From assembly GCA_004340125.1 (NCBI GenBank), contig SLUK01000006.1:110245-174244 (forward strand): a DNA stretch of 64,000 bases. The letters run 5' to 3'. This document shows, piece after piece, positions 43,735 to 52,768 of this stretch. Source of the stretch: Harryflintia acetispora. GTDB taxonomy: Bacteria > Bacillota > Clostridia > Oscillospirales > Ruminococcaceae. The position numbers were made by a program, and so were the translations under genes. The stretch's first letter is position 1. Every line of letters starts with the position of its first letter. The notes under the pieces are model-generated. The model did not search any database. It was not told the DNA's origin and saw only the letters and a list, made by a program, of their open reading frames with translations.

Positions 43735-45018
43735 CTATTTCCCGATAAACTCCTTGCCGCCCATGTACATGCGCAGCGGCTGCGGGATGGCGATGGTGCC
43801 GTCGGCCTGGAGATTGTTCTCCAGGAATGCGATCAGCATGCGCGGCGGGGCCACCACCGTGTTGTTGAGGGTGTGGGCGAAGTAGTTCTTCCCCTCCTTG
43901 CTGCGGATCCGGATCCCCAGCCGGCGCGCCTGCGCATCCCCTAAGTTGGAGCAGCTGCCCACCTCGAAATATTTCTTCTGGCGCGGGCTCCAGGCCTCGA
44001 CGTCGATCGACTTGACCTTTAAGTCGGCCAGGTCCCCCGAGCAGCACTCCAGCGTGCGCACCGGGATGTCCATCGAGCGGAAGAAATCGACGGTATTGTT
44101 ATAGAGTCTTACGAACCAGTCCTTGCTCTCCTCGGGCCTGCAGACCACGATCATCTCCTGCTTCTCAAACTGGTGGATCCGGTAGACGCCCCGCTCCTCG
44201 ATCCCGTGGGCGCCCACCTCCTTGCGGAAGCAGGGCGAATAGCTCGTCAGCGTCTGGGGCAGGGCGTCCTCCTCCAGGATGGTGTCGATGAACTTGCCGA
44301 TCATCGAGTGCTCGCTGGTACCGATGAGATAGAGGTCCTCGCCCTCGATCTTGTACATCATGTTTTCCATTTCCGCGAAGCTCATCACGCCGGTGACCAC
44401 GTTCGAGCGGATCATGAACGGCGGGACGTAGTAGGTGAAGCCACGGTCAATCATGAAGTCCCGCGCGTAGGAGAGGATGGCCGAGTGGAGCCGCGCGATG
44501 TCCCCGCACAGGTAATAGAACCCGTTGCCGCTGGTCTTGCGCGCCGAGTCGAGGTCGATCCCGCGCAGGCTCTCCATGATGTCCACATGGTAGGGCACCT
44601 CGAAGTCGGGCACCTTCGGCTCACCGAAGCGCTCGACCTCGACGTTCTCGCTGTCGTCTTTCCCGATGGGCACGCTCTCGTCGATGATGTTGGGGATGAC
44701 GAGCATGCGCTTGCGGATTTCGGCGGTGAGCTCCTCCTCGAGGCGCTCGGTCTCCTCGAGCTCCTGGGCGATGGCGGCGACCTTTTCCTTGGTCCGCTCG
44801 GCCTCCTCCTTTTGCCCCTTGCCCATCAGCATGCCGATCTCCTTGCTGATGGATTTGCGCTGGCTGCGCAGGTTGTCGCATTTGCCCTTCGCCTCGCGGA
44901 AGCGCTTGTCCATCTCGACGACCTCGTCCACCAGGATCAGCTTCTCGTCCTGGAACTTCTTTTTGATGTTCTCCTTGACCAGCTCGGGATTGGTGCGCAA
45001 TAGATTGATATCCAGCAT
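43735..45018 (-). CDS. serS: Seryl-tRNA synthetase
   Basis: 427 residues. The N-terminal coiled-coil arm is about residues 30-100, rich in Glu/Lys/Arg. Class II motif 2 is FRKEVGAHGIEERGVYRIHQ near 255, and motif 3 includes NNTVVAPPRMLIAFLENN near 385. It charges tRNA-Ser and is controlled by the T-box leader upstream. Confidence 0.97.
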   Translation of the reverse strand: MLDINLLRTNPELVKENIKKKFQDEKLILVDEVVEMDKRFREAKGKCDNLRSQRKSISKEIGMLMGKGQKEEAERTKEKVAAIAQELEETERLEEELTAEIRKRMLVIPNIIDESVPIGKDDSENVEVERFGEPKVPDFEVPYHVDIMESLRGIDLDSARKTSGNGFYYLCGDIARLHSAILSYARDFMIDRGFTYYVPPFMIRSNVVTGVMSFAEMENMMYKIEGEDLYLIGTSEHSMIGKFIDTILEEDALPQTLTSYSPCFRKEVGAHGIEERGVYRIHQFEKQEMIVVCRPEESKDWFVRLYNNTVDFFRSMDIPVRTLECCSGDLADLKVKSIDVEAWSPRQKKYFEVGSCSNLGDAQARRLGIRIRSKEGKNYFAHTLNNTVVAPPRMLIAFLENNLQADGTIAIPQPLRMYMGGKEFIGK

Positions 45019-45050
45019 TTTCTAGTCCTCCCTTATTTTCTTACAAAATG

Positions 45051-45302
45051 AAAAGAGTCCCCGACCCATACACCGTATGGGACGAAAGACTCCGCGTTGC
45101 CACCCAAATTGCGGGCCGAAAGCCCGCCGCTCGTTGGTACGATAAGGGGTACCGCCCCTCCGGCTCGTCGCCGGCCGCTCGGGAAGTGGATAAGCCGTCT
45201 CTCCCGCCGGTTCGCACCCGCCACCGGCTCTCTGTTTGGAAGGGATGGGGCCATAGCTTCCTTCAAACGCATTTGCCCTGATTCTGTTAGGATTGGGAAC
45301 TG
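45051..45302 (-). promoter_or_regulatory. T-box leader of serS
   Basis: On the minus strand the T-box GGGTGGCAACGCGGA lies at 45105-45091, followed by an intrinsic terminator (GAGTCTTTCGTCCCATAC paired with GTATGGGTCGGGGACTC, then TTTTC) ending near 45051. The upstream part has GC-rich stems with the GTGCGAAC loop also seen in the leuCD leader. The specifier codon was not assigned. Confidence 0.88.
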
Positions 45303-45308
45303 TTCCCT

Positions 45309-45337
45309 ATTATATACAATTTTCCCGCGGGTTGCAA
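45309..45337 (-). promoter_or_regulatory. serS promoter
   Basis: TTGCAA (45337-45332), a 17-bp spacer and TATAAT (45314-45309) lie directly upstream of the T-box leader. Confidence 0.75.
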
Positions 45338-45411
45338 GCAAAATGGATGAATCCGCCCTCAAAATATGATAAAATAATGCCAAAAGGGATCAATCGTAAG
45401 GAGGCGGCTGC

Positions 45412-45963
45412 ATGAAGGAGCAGGACAAGACGAAATACGAGTTGGCCGGGGCGATCAAGACGCTGATGGAGCACGCCGAACTCGACAGGATCACCGTCAA
45501 GGACATCTGCACGCAGTGCGGCCTGTCGCGCCAGACCTTCTACCGCAATTTTAAGGACAAATACGACCTGGTCAACTGGTACTTCGAGCGGCTGGCGCAG
45601 CGCTCTTTCAAGCAGATGGGGGTCAGCTATACCCTGCGCGAGGGGCTGCTCAAAAAGTTTTGCTTCATCAAGGCCGAGCGCAGCTTCTTCGCCCAGGCCT
45701 TCAAGTCCCGGGACTGCAACTCCATCCTGGCCTACGACTACGAGAGCATTTTATCCCTCTACACCGGGATCATCACGAGAAAGACCGGCCGCCCGCTCGA
45801 GGGGGATATCCGCTTCCTGCTCGAGATGTACTGCAAGGGCTCGATCGACATGACCGTCAAGTGGGCCACCACCGGTATGCGGCAGCCTCCCGAGGAGATC
45901 GTCGACCTGCTCATCGAGGCCATGCCCGAGCGGCTGCGGCTGCTGCTCAGCGGTCTGCAATAG
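45412..45963 (+). CDS. TetR/AcrR family regulator
   Basis: 183 residues. The N-terminal helix-turn-helix is ITVKDICTQCGLSRQTFYRNFKDKYDL (about 27-53). The remainder is the helical ligand domain, resembling the DhaS-like group. It lies 133 bp before an iron alcohol dehydrogenase gene, with a perfect palindrome in the gap, so it probably represses or activates that gene. The ligand is unknown. Confidence 0.9.
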   Translation: MKEQDKTKYELAGAIKTLMEHAELDRITVKDICTQCGLSRQTFYRNFKDKYDLVNWYFERLAQRSFKQMGVSYTLREGLLKKFCFIKAERSFFAQAFKSRDCNSILAYDYESILSLYTGIITRKTGRPLEGDIRFLLEMYCKGSIDMTVKWATTGMRQPPEEIVDLLIEAMPERLRLLLSGLQ

Positions 45964-45970
45964 TTACACC

Positions 45971-46006
45971 TTGGCCCGGTTGTCACAAAAGTGACAGCCG
46001 GGCCAA
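45971..46006. promoter_or_regulatory. Candidate TetR operator in a terminator-like hairpin
   Basis: The perfect palindrome TGTCAC-AAAA-GTGACA (45981-45996) is nested in a longer stem TTGGCCCGG/CCGGGCCAA and followed by TTTGTCAC, a repeated half site (46007-46013). It can serve as operator for the regulator and as terminator of its own gene. Confidence 0.6.
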
Positions 46007-46014
46007 TTTGTCAC

Positions 46015-46043
46015 TTGCAGCCGGGTTTTTATATTGTTATTAT
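46015..46043 (+). promoter_or_regulatory. Promoter of the iron alcohol dehydrogenase gene
   Basis: TTGCAG (46015-46020), a 17-bp spacer and TATTAT (46038-46043) start just beyond the candidate operator. Confidence 0.55.
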
Positions 46044-46096
46044 TTTATCAGAACCTGAGGATTTCCTTAAAAATATAAGAAACGGAGTGGTTATTT

Positions 46097-47245
46097 ATGG
46101 TCAATCGGTTTATACTCAATGAAACCTCCTATCACGGCGCGGGCGCGATCCAGAGCATCGCTTCCGAGGTCAAGGGCCGGGGGCTCAAGAAGGCCTTCGT
46201 CTGCTCCGACCCGGATCTGCTCCGGTTCGGCGTCACCCAGAAGGTGACCGCGGTGCTCGAGGAAGCGGGTCTGCCCTACGAGCTCTATAGCGACATCAAG
46301 CCGAACCCGACCATCGAGAACGTCCAGTCGGGAGTCGCCGCCTGCAAGGCCTGCGGGGCGGACTATATCATCGCCATCGGCGGCGGCTCCTCGATGGACA
46401 CCGCCAAGGCGGTCGGGATCATCGTCACCAATCCCGAGTACGCCGACGTGCGCAGCCTCGAGGGGGCCGTCGAGACCAAGAATAAGTGCCTGCCGATCAT
46501 CGCCGTGCCGACCACCGCGGGCACCGCGGCCGAGGTCACCATCAACTATGTCATCACCGACGCCCAGAAGAACCGCAAGTTCGTTTGCGTCGACCCGCAT
46601 GACATCCCGGTGGTTGCCGTCGTCGACCCGGACATGATGTCCAGCATGCCGAAGGGCCTGACCGCCTCGACCGGCATGGACGCGCTCACCCACGCGATCG
46701 AGGGGTATGTCACCGCCGGGGCCTGGGAGCTTTCGGACATGTTCCACCTCAAGGCGATCGAGATCATCGCCCGCTCGCTGCGCGGGGCGGTGGAGAATAC
46801 CAAGGAGGGCCGCGAGGGGATGGCGCTCGGCCAGTACGTCGCGGGCATGGGCTTCTCGAACGTGGGGCTGGGGATCGTGCATTCGATGGCCCATCCGCTC
46901 GGCGCGCTCTACGACACCCCGCACGGGATCGCCAACGCGATCATCCTGCCGACCGTGATGGAGTATAACGCCCCCGCCACCGGGGAAAAGTACCGCGACA
47001 TCGCCAAGGCGATGGGGGTCGAGGGGACCGAGACGATGAGCGTCGAGGAGTACCGCAAGGCCGCTGTGGACGCGGTGCGGAATTTAGCCGCCGACGTGGG
47101 GATCCCGCAGAACCTTCGCGAAATCGTGAAGAAGGAGGACGTGCAGTTCCTCGCCGAGTCCGCCTATGCCGACGCCTGCCGCCCGGGCAATCCGCGCGAG
47201 ACCAGCGTCGAGGAGATCAAGGAGCTCTACCTCTCCCTCCTTTAA
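46097..47245 (+). CDS. Iron-containing alcohol dehydrogenase (lactaldehyde reductase-like)
   Basis: 382 residues. The NAD motif is IIAIGGGSSMDTAKAVGI near residue 94; iron ligands fit D-H-H-H in MDALTHAIEGY near 195 and GIVHSMAHPLGALYDTPHG near 260. FucO-like enzymes reduce lactaldehyde or other small aldehydes with NADH. The upstream TetR regulator and operator suggest substrate-controlled expression. GGAG lies before the ATG. Confidence 0.94.
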   Translation: MVNRFILNETSYHGAGAIQSIASEVKGRGLKKAFVCSDPDLLRFGVTQKVTAVLEEAGLPYELYSDIKPNPTIENVQSGVAACKACGADYIIAIGGGSSMDTAKAVGIIVTNPEYADVRSLEGAVETKNKCLPIIAVPTTAGTAAEVTINYVITDAQKNRKFVCVDPHDIPVVAVVDPDMMSSMPKGLTASTGMDALTHAIEGYVTAGAWELSDMFHLKAIEIIARSLRGAVENTKEGREGMALGQYVAGMGFSNVGLGIVHSMAHPLGALYDTPHGIANAIILPTVMEYNAPATGEKYRDIAKAMGVEGTETMSVEEYRKAAVDAVRNLAADVGIPQNLREIVKKEDVQFLAESAYADACRPGNPRETSVEEIKELYLSLL

Positions 47246-47257
47246 AAAAGACAGAAG

Positions 47258-47292
47258 AAATCCCCAAGGACCGCGGTCCTTGGGGATTTTTC
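47258..47292. terminator. Bidirectional intrinsic terminator
   Basis: The perfect stem AAATCCCCAAGGACCG with complement and TTTTT separates the dehydrogenase from the convergent hydrolase. Confidence 0.9.
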
Positions 47293-47298
47293 CGTTAT

Positions 47299-48006
47299 TT
47301 AGAGATTTCTCTTTAACCAACCTTCATAGTAGGCGAGCTGCCCGGGGGTGTGGAAGTAGTGCTCGCCGCCCTCGAGGACGTCCAGCTTGCAATGAAAGCG
47401 CTCCGCGAAGGCCTGGATGTCCCCGCGGCCGCTCATGTCGTCCCCGCTGCCGCACAAAATAGCGGTGGGCGCGTCCCAGCGGGTGACGGGGTGCTCTGAG
47501 ACATATCGGTAATAGTCCCAGTAGAGCGTCTGCCCGATGGGGGTGGGGATTTCGCCCTCGGCGCGCAGCCGCCCGGGCGTGACATGAAACTGCGCCATCA
47601 TCCCCTCGATGATTTTTTGCATGTCGACGACGGGGGAGAGGAAGAGGCAGCGCTCCAGCGGCAGGCCTTGGCAGGCGAGCAGGCCGAAATAGGCCCCCAT
47701 GCTGCACCCGAAGAGGCCGACGCGCTTCCAGCGCTCCCGCGCGTAGCGCAGCACCCCGCACAGCTCCCAAACACAGGTCTGCACCTTGCAGGGGATGCCC
47801 TCCTCCCTGCGCGCCCCGTGCCCGGGCAAATCGAAGCTCAGTACCTGATAGCCCTTTGCGGCGGCGTGTTCGGCGAGCAGCCGGATAGGGGTGTCCGTCT
47901 TGCTCGAAAAGTTCCCGTGGACGGCGACGATGACCTCCTCTTGCCCCTTGCCCCAGAGGGCGGCGGGAAGGGCGCCAATGGTAAATTCCGTTTGGATCAG
48001 CTGCAT
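47299..48006 (-). CDS. Alpha/beta hydrolase
   Basis: 235 residues, no signal peptide. The nucleophile elbow is GLFGCSMGAYFG near residue 98, the oxyanion region VAVHGNFSSKTDTP near 29, and the catalytic His likely in EGGEHYFHTPGQ near 212 with an Asp in GSGDDMSG near 187. LSFDLPGHGARREEG near 56 is typical of small esterases or lysophospholipases. Substrate unknown. Single gene. Confidence 0.88.
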   Translation of the reverse strand: MQLIQTEFTIGALPAALWGKGQEEVIVAVHGNFSSKTDTPIRLLAEHAAAKGYQVLSFDLPGHGARREEGIPCKVQTCVWELCGVLRYARERWKRVGLFGCSMGAYFGLLACQGLPLERCLFLSPVVDMQKIIEGMMAQFHVTPGRLRAEGEIPTPIGQTLYWDYYRYVSEHPVTRWDAPTAILCGSGDDMSGRGDIQAFAERFHCKLDVLEGGEHYFHTPGQLAYYEGWLKRNL

Positions 48007-48117
48007 AGCAAAATACTCCGTTCCGCCCGCTCGCGGGCCTGATAATCCCCAGTTTACGGCCTGCGCGCGGCGTTGTCAACCGGCCCGCAAAATTTCTATG
48101 GGCAGGAAGAAAAAGGG

Positions 48118-48177
48118 TTGACAATCAAAAAAGCGGTGATATAATTAAAATAGTTTAATTAAATATATTTAATTAAA
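48118..48177 (+). promoter_or_regulatory. MarR operon promoter and AT-rich operator palindrome
   Basis: TTGACA (48118-48123), a 16-bp spacer and TATAAT (48140-48145) are followed by the perfect palindrome TTTAATTAAA-TATA-TTTAATTAAA (48154-48177) across the expected start point. This position suits autorepression by the MarR protein encoded next. Confidence 0.75.
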
Positions 48178-48203
48178 AAGTTGAAAGTAAAAGGAGAGAG
48201 GTC

Positions 48204-48626
48204 ATGCTCGAGGAACTATGGGGGAAGCTGTACGACAAGATCACGCTCAGTTATTATAAAAACCTTTTTCGGGAGCCGGAGTCGGGTTACACGTCGCTCA
48301 GCTCGCTGGAAGGCAGCTGCCTGGAGGTGATCTACCTTCTGGGCAAGCCGACGGTGAGCCAGTTTGCGTCCTTTTGCCGGATGTCCCTGCCCAACGCGAC
48401 CTACCGGGTGAACAGCCTGGTCAAGAAGGGGTATCTCCAAAAGGAGAGCTCACAGAAGGACAAGCGGGAGACCCATCTTTTGGTGACCGAGAAATTTATG
48501 AAATATTACTGCATCAACGACCGGTACATGGACCAGGTGGAGCAGGGAATCCGGGAGCGCTTCAGCTCCGACGAGCTCGCCCAGCTCGACCGGATGCTGC
48601 GGGTCATTGTGGAGGAAATTCTTTAG
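48204..48626 (+). CDS. MarR-type transcriptional regulator
   Basis: 140 residues. The winged helix is seen in PTVSQFASFCRMSLPNATYRVNSLVKKGYLQKESSQKDKRETHLLVT (about 50-95), ending in the D-x-R wing. It is 15 bp before a MATE-GNAT fusion gene, and an AT-rich palindrome covers the shared promoter, so it probably represses this efflux operon until a drug-like ligand binds. Confidence 0.88.
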   Translation: MLEELWGKLYDKITLSYYKNLFREPESGYTSLSSLEGSCLEVIYLLGKPTVSQFASFCRMSLPNATYRVNSLVKKGYLQKESSQKDKRETHLLVTEKFMKYYCINDRYMDQVEQGIRERFSSDELAQLDRMLRVIVEEIL

Positions 48627-48641
48627 AACAGGAGAGGTAGG

Positions 48642-50621
48642 ATGAATTCAAACGAAATCCTGCACGGGAACATTACAAAAACCTTTTTTAAATACGTTTC
48701 GGCCAACGTCTTCAGCATGATCGCCATGTCGGTCTACTTCCTGGCGGACACCTTCTTCGTGGCCAACGGCGTGGGCGCGCAGGGGCTGGTGGCGCTCAAT
48801 CTGGCGCTGCCCGCCTATGGGCTGATCAGCGGCGTGGGCCTGATGATCGGCACCGGCGGCGCCACCCTATACGCCATCTCGCTGGGCGCGGGAGAGCGCG
48901 AGCAGGGGAACCGGCTCTTCACCCAGTCGCTGGTGATCTCGGTGGCCTTCGGCTTCCTTTACATGATCGCCATGCTGGCGCTGCTCGACCCGTTCTGCCG
49001 CATGCTCGGCGCTTCGGGCGAGGTGCTGCCCATGACCAAGGAATATGTGCGCACCATCCTCTTCTTCTCCTGCGCCTTTATCGCGGACAACATTGTCTGC
49101 AACTTCGTGCGCAACGACGGCGCGCCGCGGCTGGCGAGCATCGCGCTGGTGGTGGGGAGTCTGGCGAACATCGTGTTGGACTACGTGTTTATCTTCCCGC
49201 TGGGGTTGGGGATGTTCGGCGCGGCGCTGGCGACCGGCACCTCGCCGGTGATCAGCGTGCTGATCTGCTCGATCCACTTCCTGCGGGGGAAAAACAACTT
49301 TAAGCTCGAGCGCTGCCGCTTCTCGCCCCGCCAGCTCGGGCGGATCATAATCACCGGCTTCCCGGCGTTTGTCAACGAGATGTCGATCAGCACCGTGATC
49401 CTGGTCTTCAACATGATGATCCTGCGCCTGGCGGGGGACATCGGGGTGGCGGCCTACGGGATCGTGCAGAACATCGTCACCGTCTGCAACGCCATCTTCA
49501 CCGGGATCGGGCAGGGCGCCCAGCCGGTGATCAGCCAGAACTACGGCGCGCGCAACCAGGCCAGGGTGAAGAAGGCGCTGCGCCTGGCCTGCTCCTTTGC
49601 CCTCATCGTGGGGGCCGCCGTCTACCTGTGCTGCGCCCTCTTCGCGCGGCCGCTCGCCGGGGCCTTCAACCAGGCGGGCACGCCGGGGCTGACCGAGCTG
49701 ACGATGCGGGGGATGCGCCTTTACTTCCTGGCCTTCTTCTTTTTGGGGCTCAACATCGTGTTCACCCTCTTTTTCGCATCCATCTCGCGGCCGAAGCCCT
49801 CGCTGGCGCTGTCGGTGCTGCGCGGGTATATCGCCATCCTGCCGACCGTGCTGATCCTGCCGCGCGCGCTGGGGCTGGACGGCGTCTGGCTCTCCTCGCC
49901 GGTGGCCGAGGCGATCACCCTGCTGGTGGCGTCCATCTGCGTGCTGCGCTTCTTTAAAGGCGATCCCGAGATGAACGCGCCGGAAAGCGATGAGGAGTAC
50001 CGCTTCGTACCCTACTCGAGGCGCCATCTCAAGGAATGCGCCGAGATCGTGGCACAGACCTGGGACTTCACCGAGGGCTTTTGCGGCCTGCGCCGCCCCG
50101 GGCTGCTGTATGAGTACTATGTGCGCGACTGCGTGATCCCCTCCGAGCACACCGACGTCATCCTGGACCGGGAGGGGCATGTCATGGGGCTGCTCTTCGG
50201 CGGAAACGAAAAGGCGTCGCCCATGACGCGGCTTTGCTGGAAGCTGAAAAACCGCTGGATGCGCTTTACCCGTTGGCTCCACCTCTGTCTGGGGCATTTC
50301 GGCGGGCGCAAGGCGGCGCTGGCGGCGCTGCGGGGCCTCAAGGAGCACGACCGGATGGGGGAGGACACCGACGAAGAATTCGACAGCGAGATCAACCTCT
50401 TCATCCTCAGCCCCGAGGTGCGGGGCAAGGGCCTTGGTAAGCAGCTGATGGACCGCTACATCGATTTTTGTAAGGGACGCGGCCTGCACAGCTCATTTTT
50501 GTGGACCACCACCAACTGCACCTACAGCTTCTACGAGCGGTACGGCTACCAGCTCTATCGCAACAATCAGGGGGCGCTGGGAAACGGCGAGGACCTGATG
50601 ATCTACTACCTGCGCTACTGA
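48642..50621 (+). CDS. MATE efflux transporter fused to a GNAT acetyltransferase
   Basis: 659 residues. Residues 1-445 are a complete MATE transporter with about twelve spans (ADTFFVANGVGAQGLVALNLALP near 32; GIGQGAQPVISQNYGARNQ near 285). Residues about 455-659 form a GNAT domain: RFVPYSRRHLKECAEIVAQTW at its start, acetyl-CoA motif A as LFILSPEVRGKGLGKQLM near 587, and TTNCTYSFYERYGYQLYR near 627. There is no stop or frameshift between them. The pair could acetylate and export the same compound. It is controlled by the adjacent MarR gene. Confidence 0.9.
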   Translation: MNSNEILHGNITKTFFKYVSANVFSMIAMSVYFLADTFFVANGVGAQGLVALNLALPAYGLISGVGLMIGTGGATLYAISLGAGEREQGNRLFTQSLVISVAFGFLYMIAMLALLDPFCRMLGASGEVLPMTKEYVRTILFFSCAFIADNIVCNFVRNDGAPRLASIALVVGSLANIVLDYVFIFPLGLGMFGAALATGTSPVISVLICSIHFLRGKNNFKLERCRFSPRQLGRIIITGFPAFVNEMSISTVILVFNMMILRLAGDIGVAAYGIVQNIVTVCNAIFTGIGQGAQPVISQNYGARNQARVKKALRLACSFALIVGAAVYLCCALFARPLAGAFNQAGTPGLTELTMRGMRLYFLAFFFLGLNIVFTLFFASISRPKPSLALSVLRGYIAILPTVLILPRALGLDGVWLSSPVAEAITLLVASICVLRFFKGDPEMNAPESDEEYRFVPYSRRHLKECAEIVAQTWDFTEGFCGLRRPGLLYEYYVRDCVIPSEHTDVILDREGHVMGLLFGGNEKASPMTRLCWKLKNRWMRFTRWLHLCLGHFGGRKAALAALRGLKEHDRMGEDTDEEFDSEINLFILSPEVRGKGLGKQLMDRYIDFCKGRGLHSSFLWTTTNCTYSFYERYGYQLYRNNQGALGNGEDLMIYYLRY

Positions 50622-50627
50622 ACGTGC

Positions 50628-50666
50628 AAACCGGCCGCCCGGGGTTTCCCGGACGGCCGGTTTTTT
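50628..50666 (+). terminator. Intrinsic terminator after the MATE-GNAT gene
   Basis: The stem AAACCGGCCG-CCGGG with complement and TTTTTT ends the marR operon. Confidence 0.88.
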
Positions 50667-50799
50667 GTGGGTAGATGTGAAGGTTCCATGAAAAACGGGG
50701 TAAAAACGTTTACAAACCTTGTATTTTCCCATATAATAGAATAGTATGCCAATTTATGTGGTTTTTTAAAAGAAGTCAAAGCCGGGGAGGTGAAGGACA

Positions 50800-52608
50800 G
50801 TGAAGGAACGCAGGCGCGCGCGGCCCGAGCAGCACGACCCGCTGTTGCTGGGGCAGGAGGACAAGCAGGGCGGCGCCCCGGGGGACGGGGGGAGCGCGCT
50901 TTGGCAGGCGCTCTCGGACTGTCTTTCGATCCTCTTCCTGCTTGGCTATGCCGTTTGCTACAGCGTGGGGCAGATGTCGATCTACCGCATGCGCCGCATC
51001 CACCGCCGCCTGCTGCGGGTGCGCGCTTACCTGTACGCCTCACTGCGCCGCCAGCATGAGCAGAACCGCCGTGCGCTGCACCTGGCCAGCCGGGAGTGGC
51101 TGCGGCCCCTGCGCCAGTTCCTCTTGATTTTCACCTATCTGCGCAGCGCGCGGCAGCCGCTGCGCGAGGAGGACCGCCTCCCCACCGGCACGGTGGTGCG
51201 GGTGGTGGGCGGAAGGCTCCTGCACGCCTTCTGGCGGCTGCTCGTCACGCTCTTTAATATCCTCGCGCCCATCGCGGCCATCTGGTTTTTGGTACATACC
51301 GTGCAGTACTACACCTCGTTGCGCTACGGGCTGATGGTGGAGTACAACGGAGAGCAGCTCGGGATCATCGACAGTGAGGCGCGCTTCGACGAGGCGGAGG
51401 AGCTGATGCGCGAGCGCATCATCCACGAGGAATACCAGAGCCCCAACGACACCATCCCCCGCTTTACGCTGCAAATTATGGGGGATGAGGAGTACCTCGA
51501 CACCCAGGAGCTGGCGGACAAGCTCATCCGCCTGTCCGGCAACGACCTGTTCGAGGCCTACGGGGTCTATATCGACGGGCGCTTCATCGGCGCGATGGCC
51601 GACTGCGACTGGCTGCTCACCGAGCTGGATCAGCGCCTGACGCTGGGCTACAGCGACCCGGAGACCGAGTCGGTGCGCTTTAGCCGCAGCTTCCAGGTGC
51701 GCCGCGGGCTCTATCCGGTCAGCTCGACCGTCGGCACGCAGGACATCTTCAGCCTGCTCGACTCCGAGGTGGCCGCCGAGCGGCGCTACACCGTGCAGGC
51801 GGGCGACATGCCGATCAACATCGCCAGGCACAACGGGATCTCCCTCGAGGAGCTCGAGAGGCTCAACCCCGGCGTGACCGAGAGCCTGATGCCCGGCGAC
51901 AGCCTGCTCATCTCGGGGCGGGTGCCCTACCTGCGTCTGCTGAGTGTGCGCAGCGAGACGCTGCAGGAGGAGATTCCCTACACCACCAACCGCGAGGTGG
52001 ACAACAACGAGCTGATCGGCTATTTTAGCGTGGTCACCGACGGCGAGCCTGGGCTGCGCGAGGTCGTCTCGAATGTGACCTATCTCGACGGGGAGCAGCT
52101 CTCCAGCGAGGTGGTCTCCAGCCGGATCATCAGAAACCCGGTGCCGCAGCACATCAATGTGGGCGGCAAGCGCCCCAGCGCCGAAATGCTGGGGGAAAAC
52201 GACATCGTCGAGGACCTCGACGGCGGGATGTTCATGTGGCCGGTGGACGGCGGGAAGATCACCATGCCGATCTGGGGCTACGCGGGCCACACCGGGAACG
52301 ACATCACCGCGATCCCCGCGGGCACCACCATCCGCGCGGCGGCGACCGGCACGGTCATTTACTCGGGCTATACCGCCTGGGGCTACGGGCGGCATATCAT
52401 CATCGACCACGGCAACGGGATCCAGACCCTCTATGCCCACAACAGCCGCAACACCGTCCAGGTGGGCGATGAGGTGGTGCAGGGGCAGAAGATCGGCGAG
52501 GTCGGCCAGACCGGCAACGCCTATGGCAACCACTGCCACTTTGAGATCCGCAAAAACGGGCAGTACCTCGACGCGCGCGATTATATCGGCGCCGTCTGCC
52601 CGCGCTGA
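50800..52608 (+). CDS. LysM/G5/M23 membrane-anchored peptidase
   Basis: 602 residues from a GTG start with GGGGAGGTGAAG upstream. A basic N-terminus precedes a first hydrophobic segment (about 38-58) and a main span near 150-170. A LysM domain (YTVQAGDMPINIARHNGISL, about 327-375), a G5-type domain (about 385-460) and a C-terminal LytM/M23 zinc peptidase (about 485-600) follow. The zinc ligands fit GHTGND near 500 and HCHFEIRKNG near 578. It should bind and cleave peptidoglycan crosslinks. Single gene. Confidence 0.92.
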   Translation: MKERRRARPEQHDPLLLGQEDKQGGAPGDGGSALWQALSDCLSILFLLGYAVCYSVGQMSIYRMRRIHRRLLRVRAYLYASLRRQHEQNRRALHLASREWLRPLRQFLLIFTYLRSARQPLREEDRLPTGTVVRVVGGRLLHAFWRLLVTLFNILAPIAAIWFLVHTVQYYTSLRYGLMVEYNGEQLGIIDSEARFDEAEELMRERIIHEEYQSPNDTIPRFTLQIMGDEEYLDTQELADKLIRLSGNDLFEAYGVYIDGRFIGAMADCDWLLTELDQRLTLGYSDPETESVRFSRSFQVRRGLYPVSSTVGTQDIFSLLDSEVAAERRYTVQAGDMPINIARHNGISLEELERLNPGVTESLMPGDSLLISGRVPYLRLLSVRSETLQEEIPYTTNREVDNNELIGYFSVVTDGEPGLREVVSNVTYLDGEQLSSEVVSSRIIRNPVPQHINVGGKRPSAEMLGENDIVEDLDGGMFMWPVDGGKITMPIWGYAGHTGNDITAIPAGTTIRAAATGTVIYSGYTAWGYGRHIIIDHGNGIQTLYAHNSRNTVQVGDEVVQGQKIGEVGQTGNAYGNHCHFEIRKNGQYLDARDYIGAVCPR

Positions 52609-52648
52609 CCGCAGTGGGAAAGTTGGAAAGAAAACTTGACGGAAAATC

Positions 52649-52677
52649 TTGACTTTCGGACGTGCCTTTGCTATAAT
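52649..52677 (+). promoter_or_regulatory. rpsF-ssb-rpsR promoter
   Basis: TTGACT (52649-52654), a 17-bp spacer and TATAAT (52672-52677). The roughly 85-nt leader ends with AAAGGAGGTG. Confidence 0.8.
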
Positions 52678-52768
52678 TTATCTGTTGTACTGTGCTCTTA
52701 ACGGGCGCGGTGCCATCCTTGCCCTGTACGCCAGATACAGGGCCAAAGTCCAAAAGGAGGTGTTTTAC

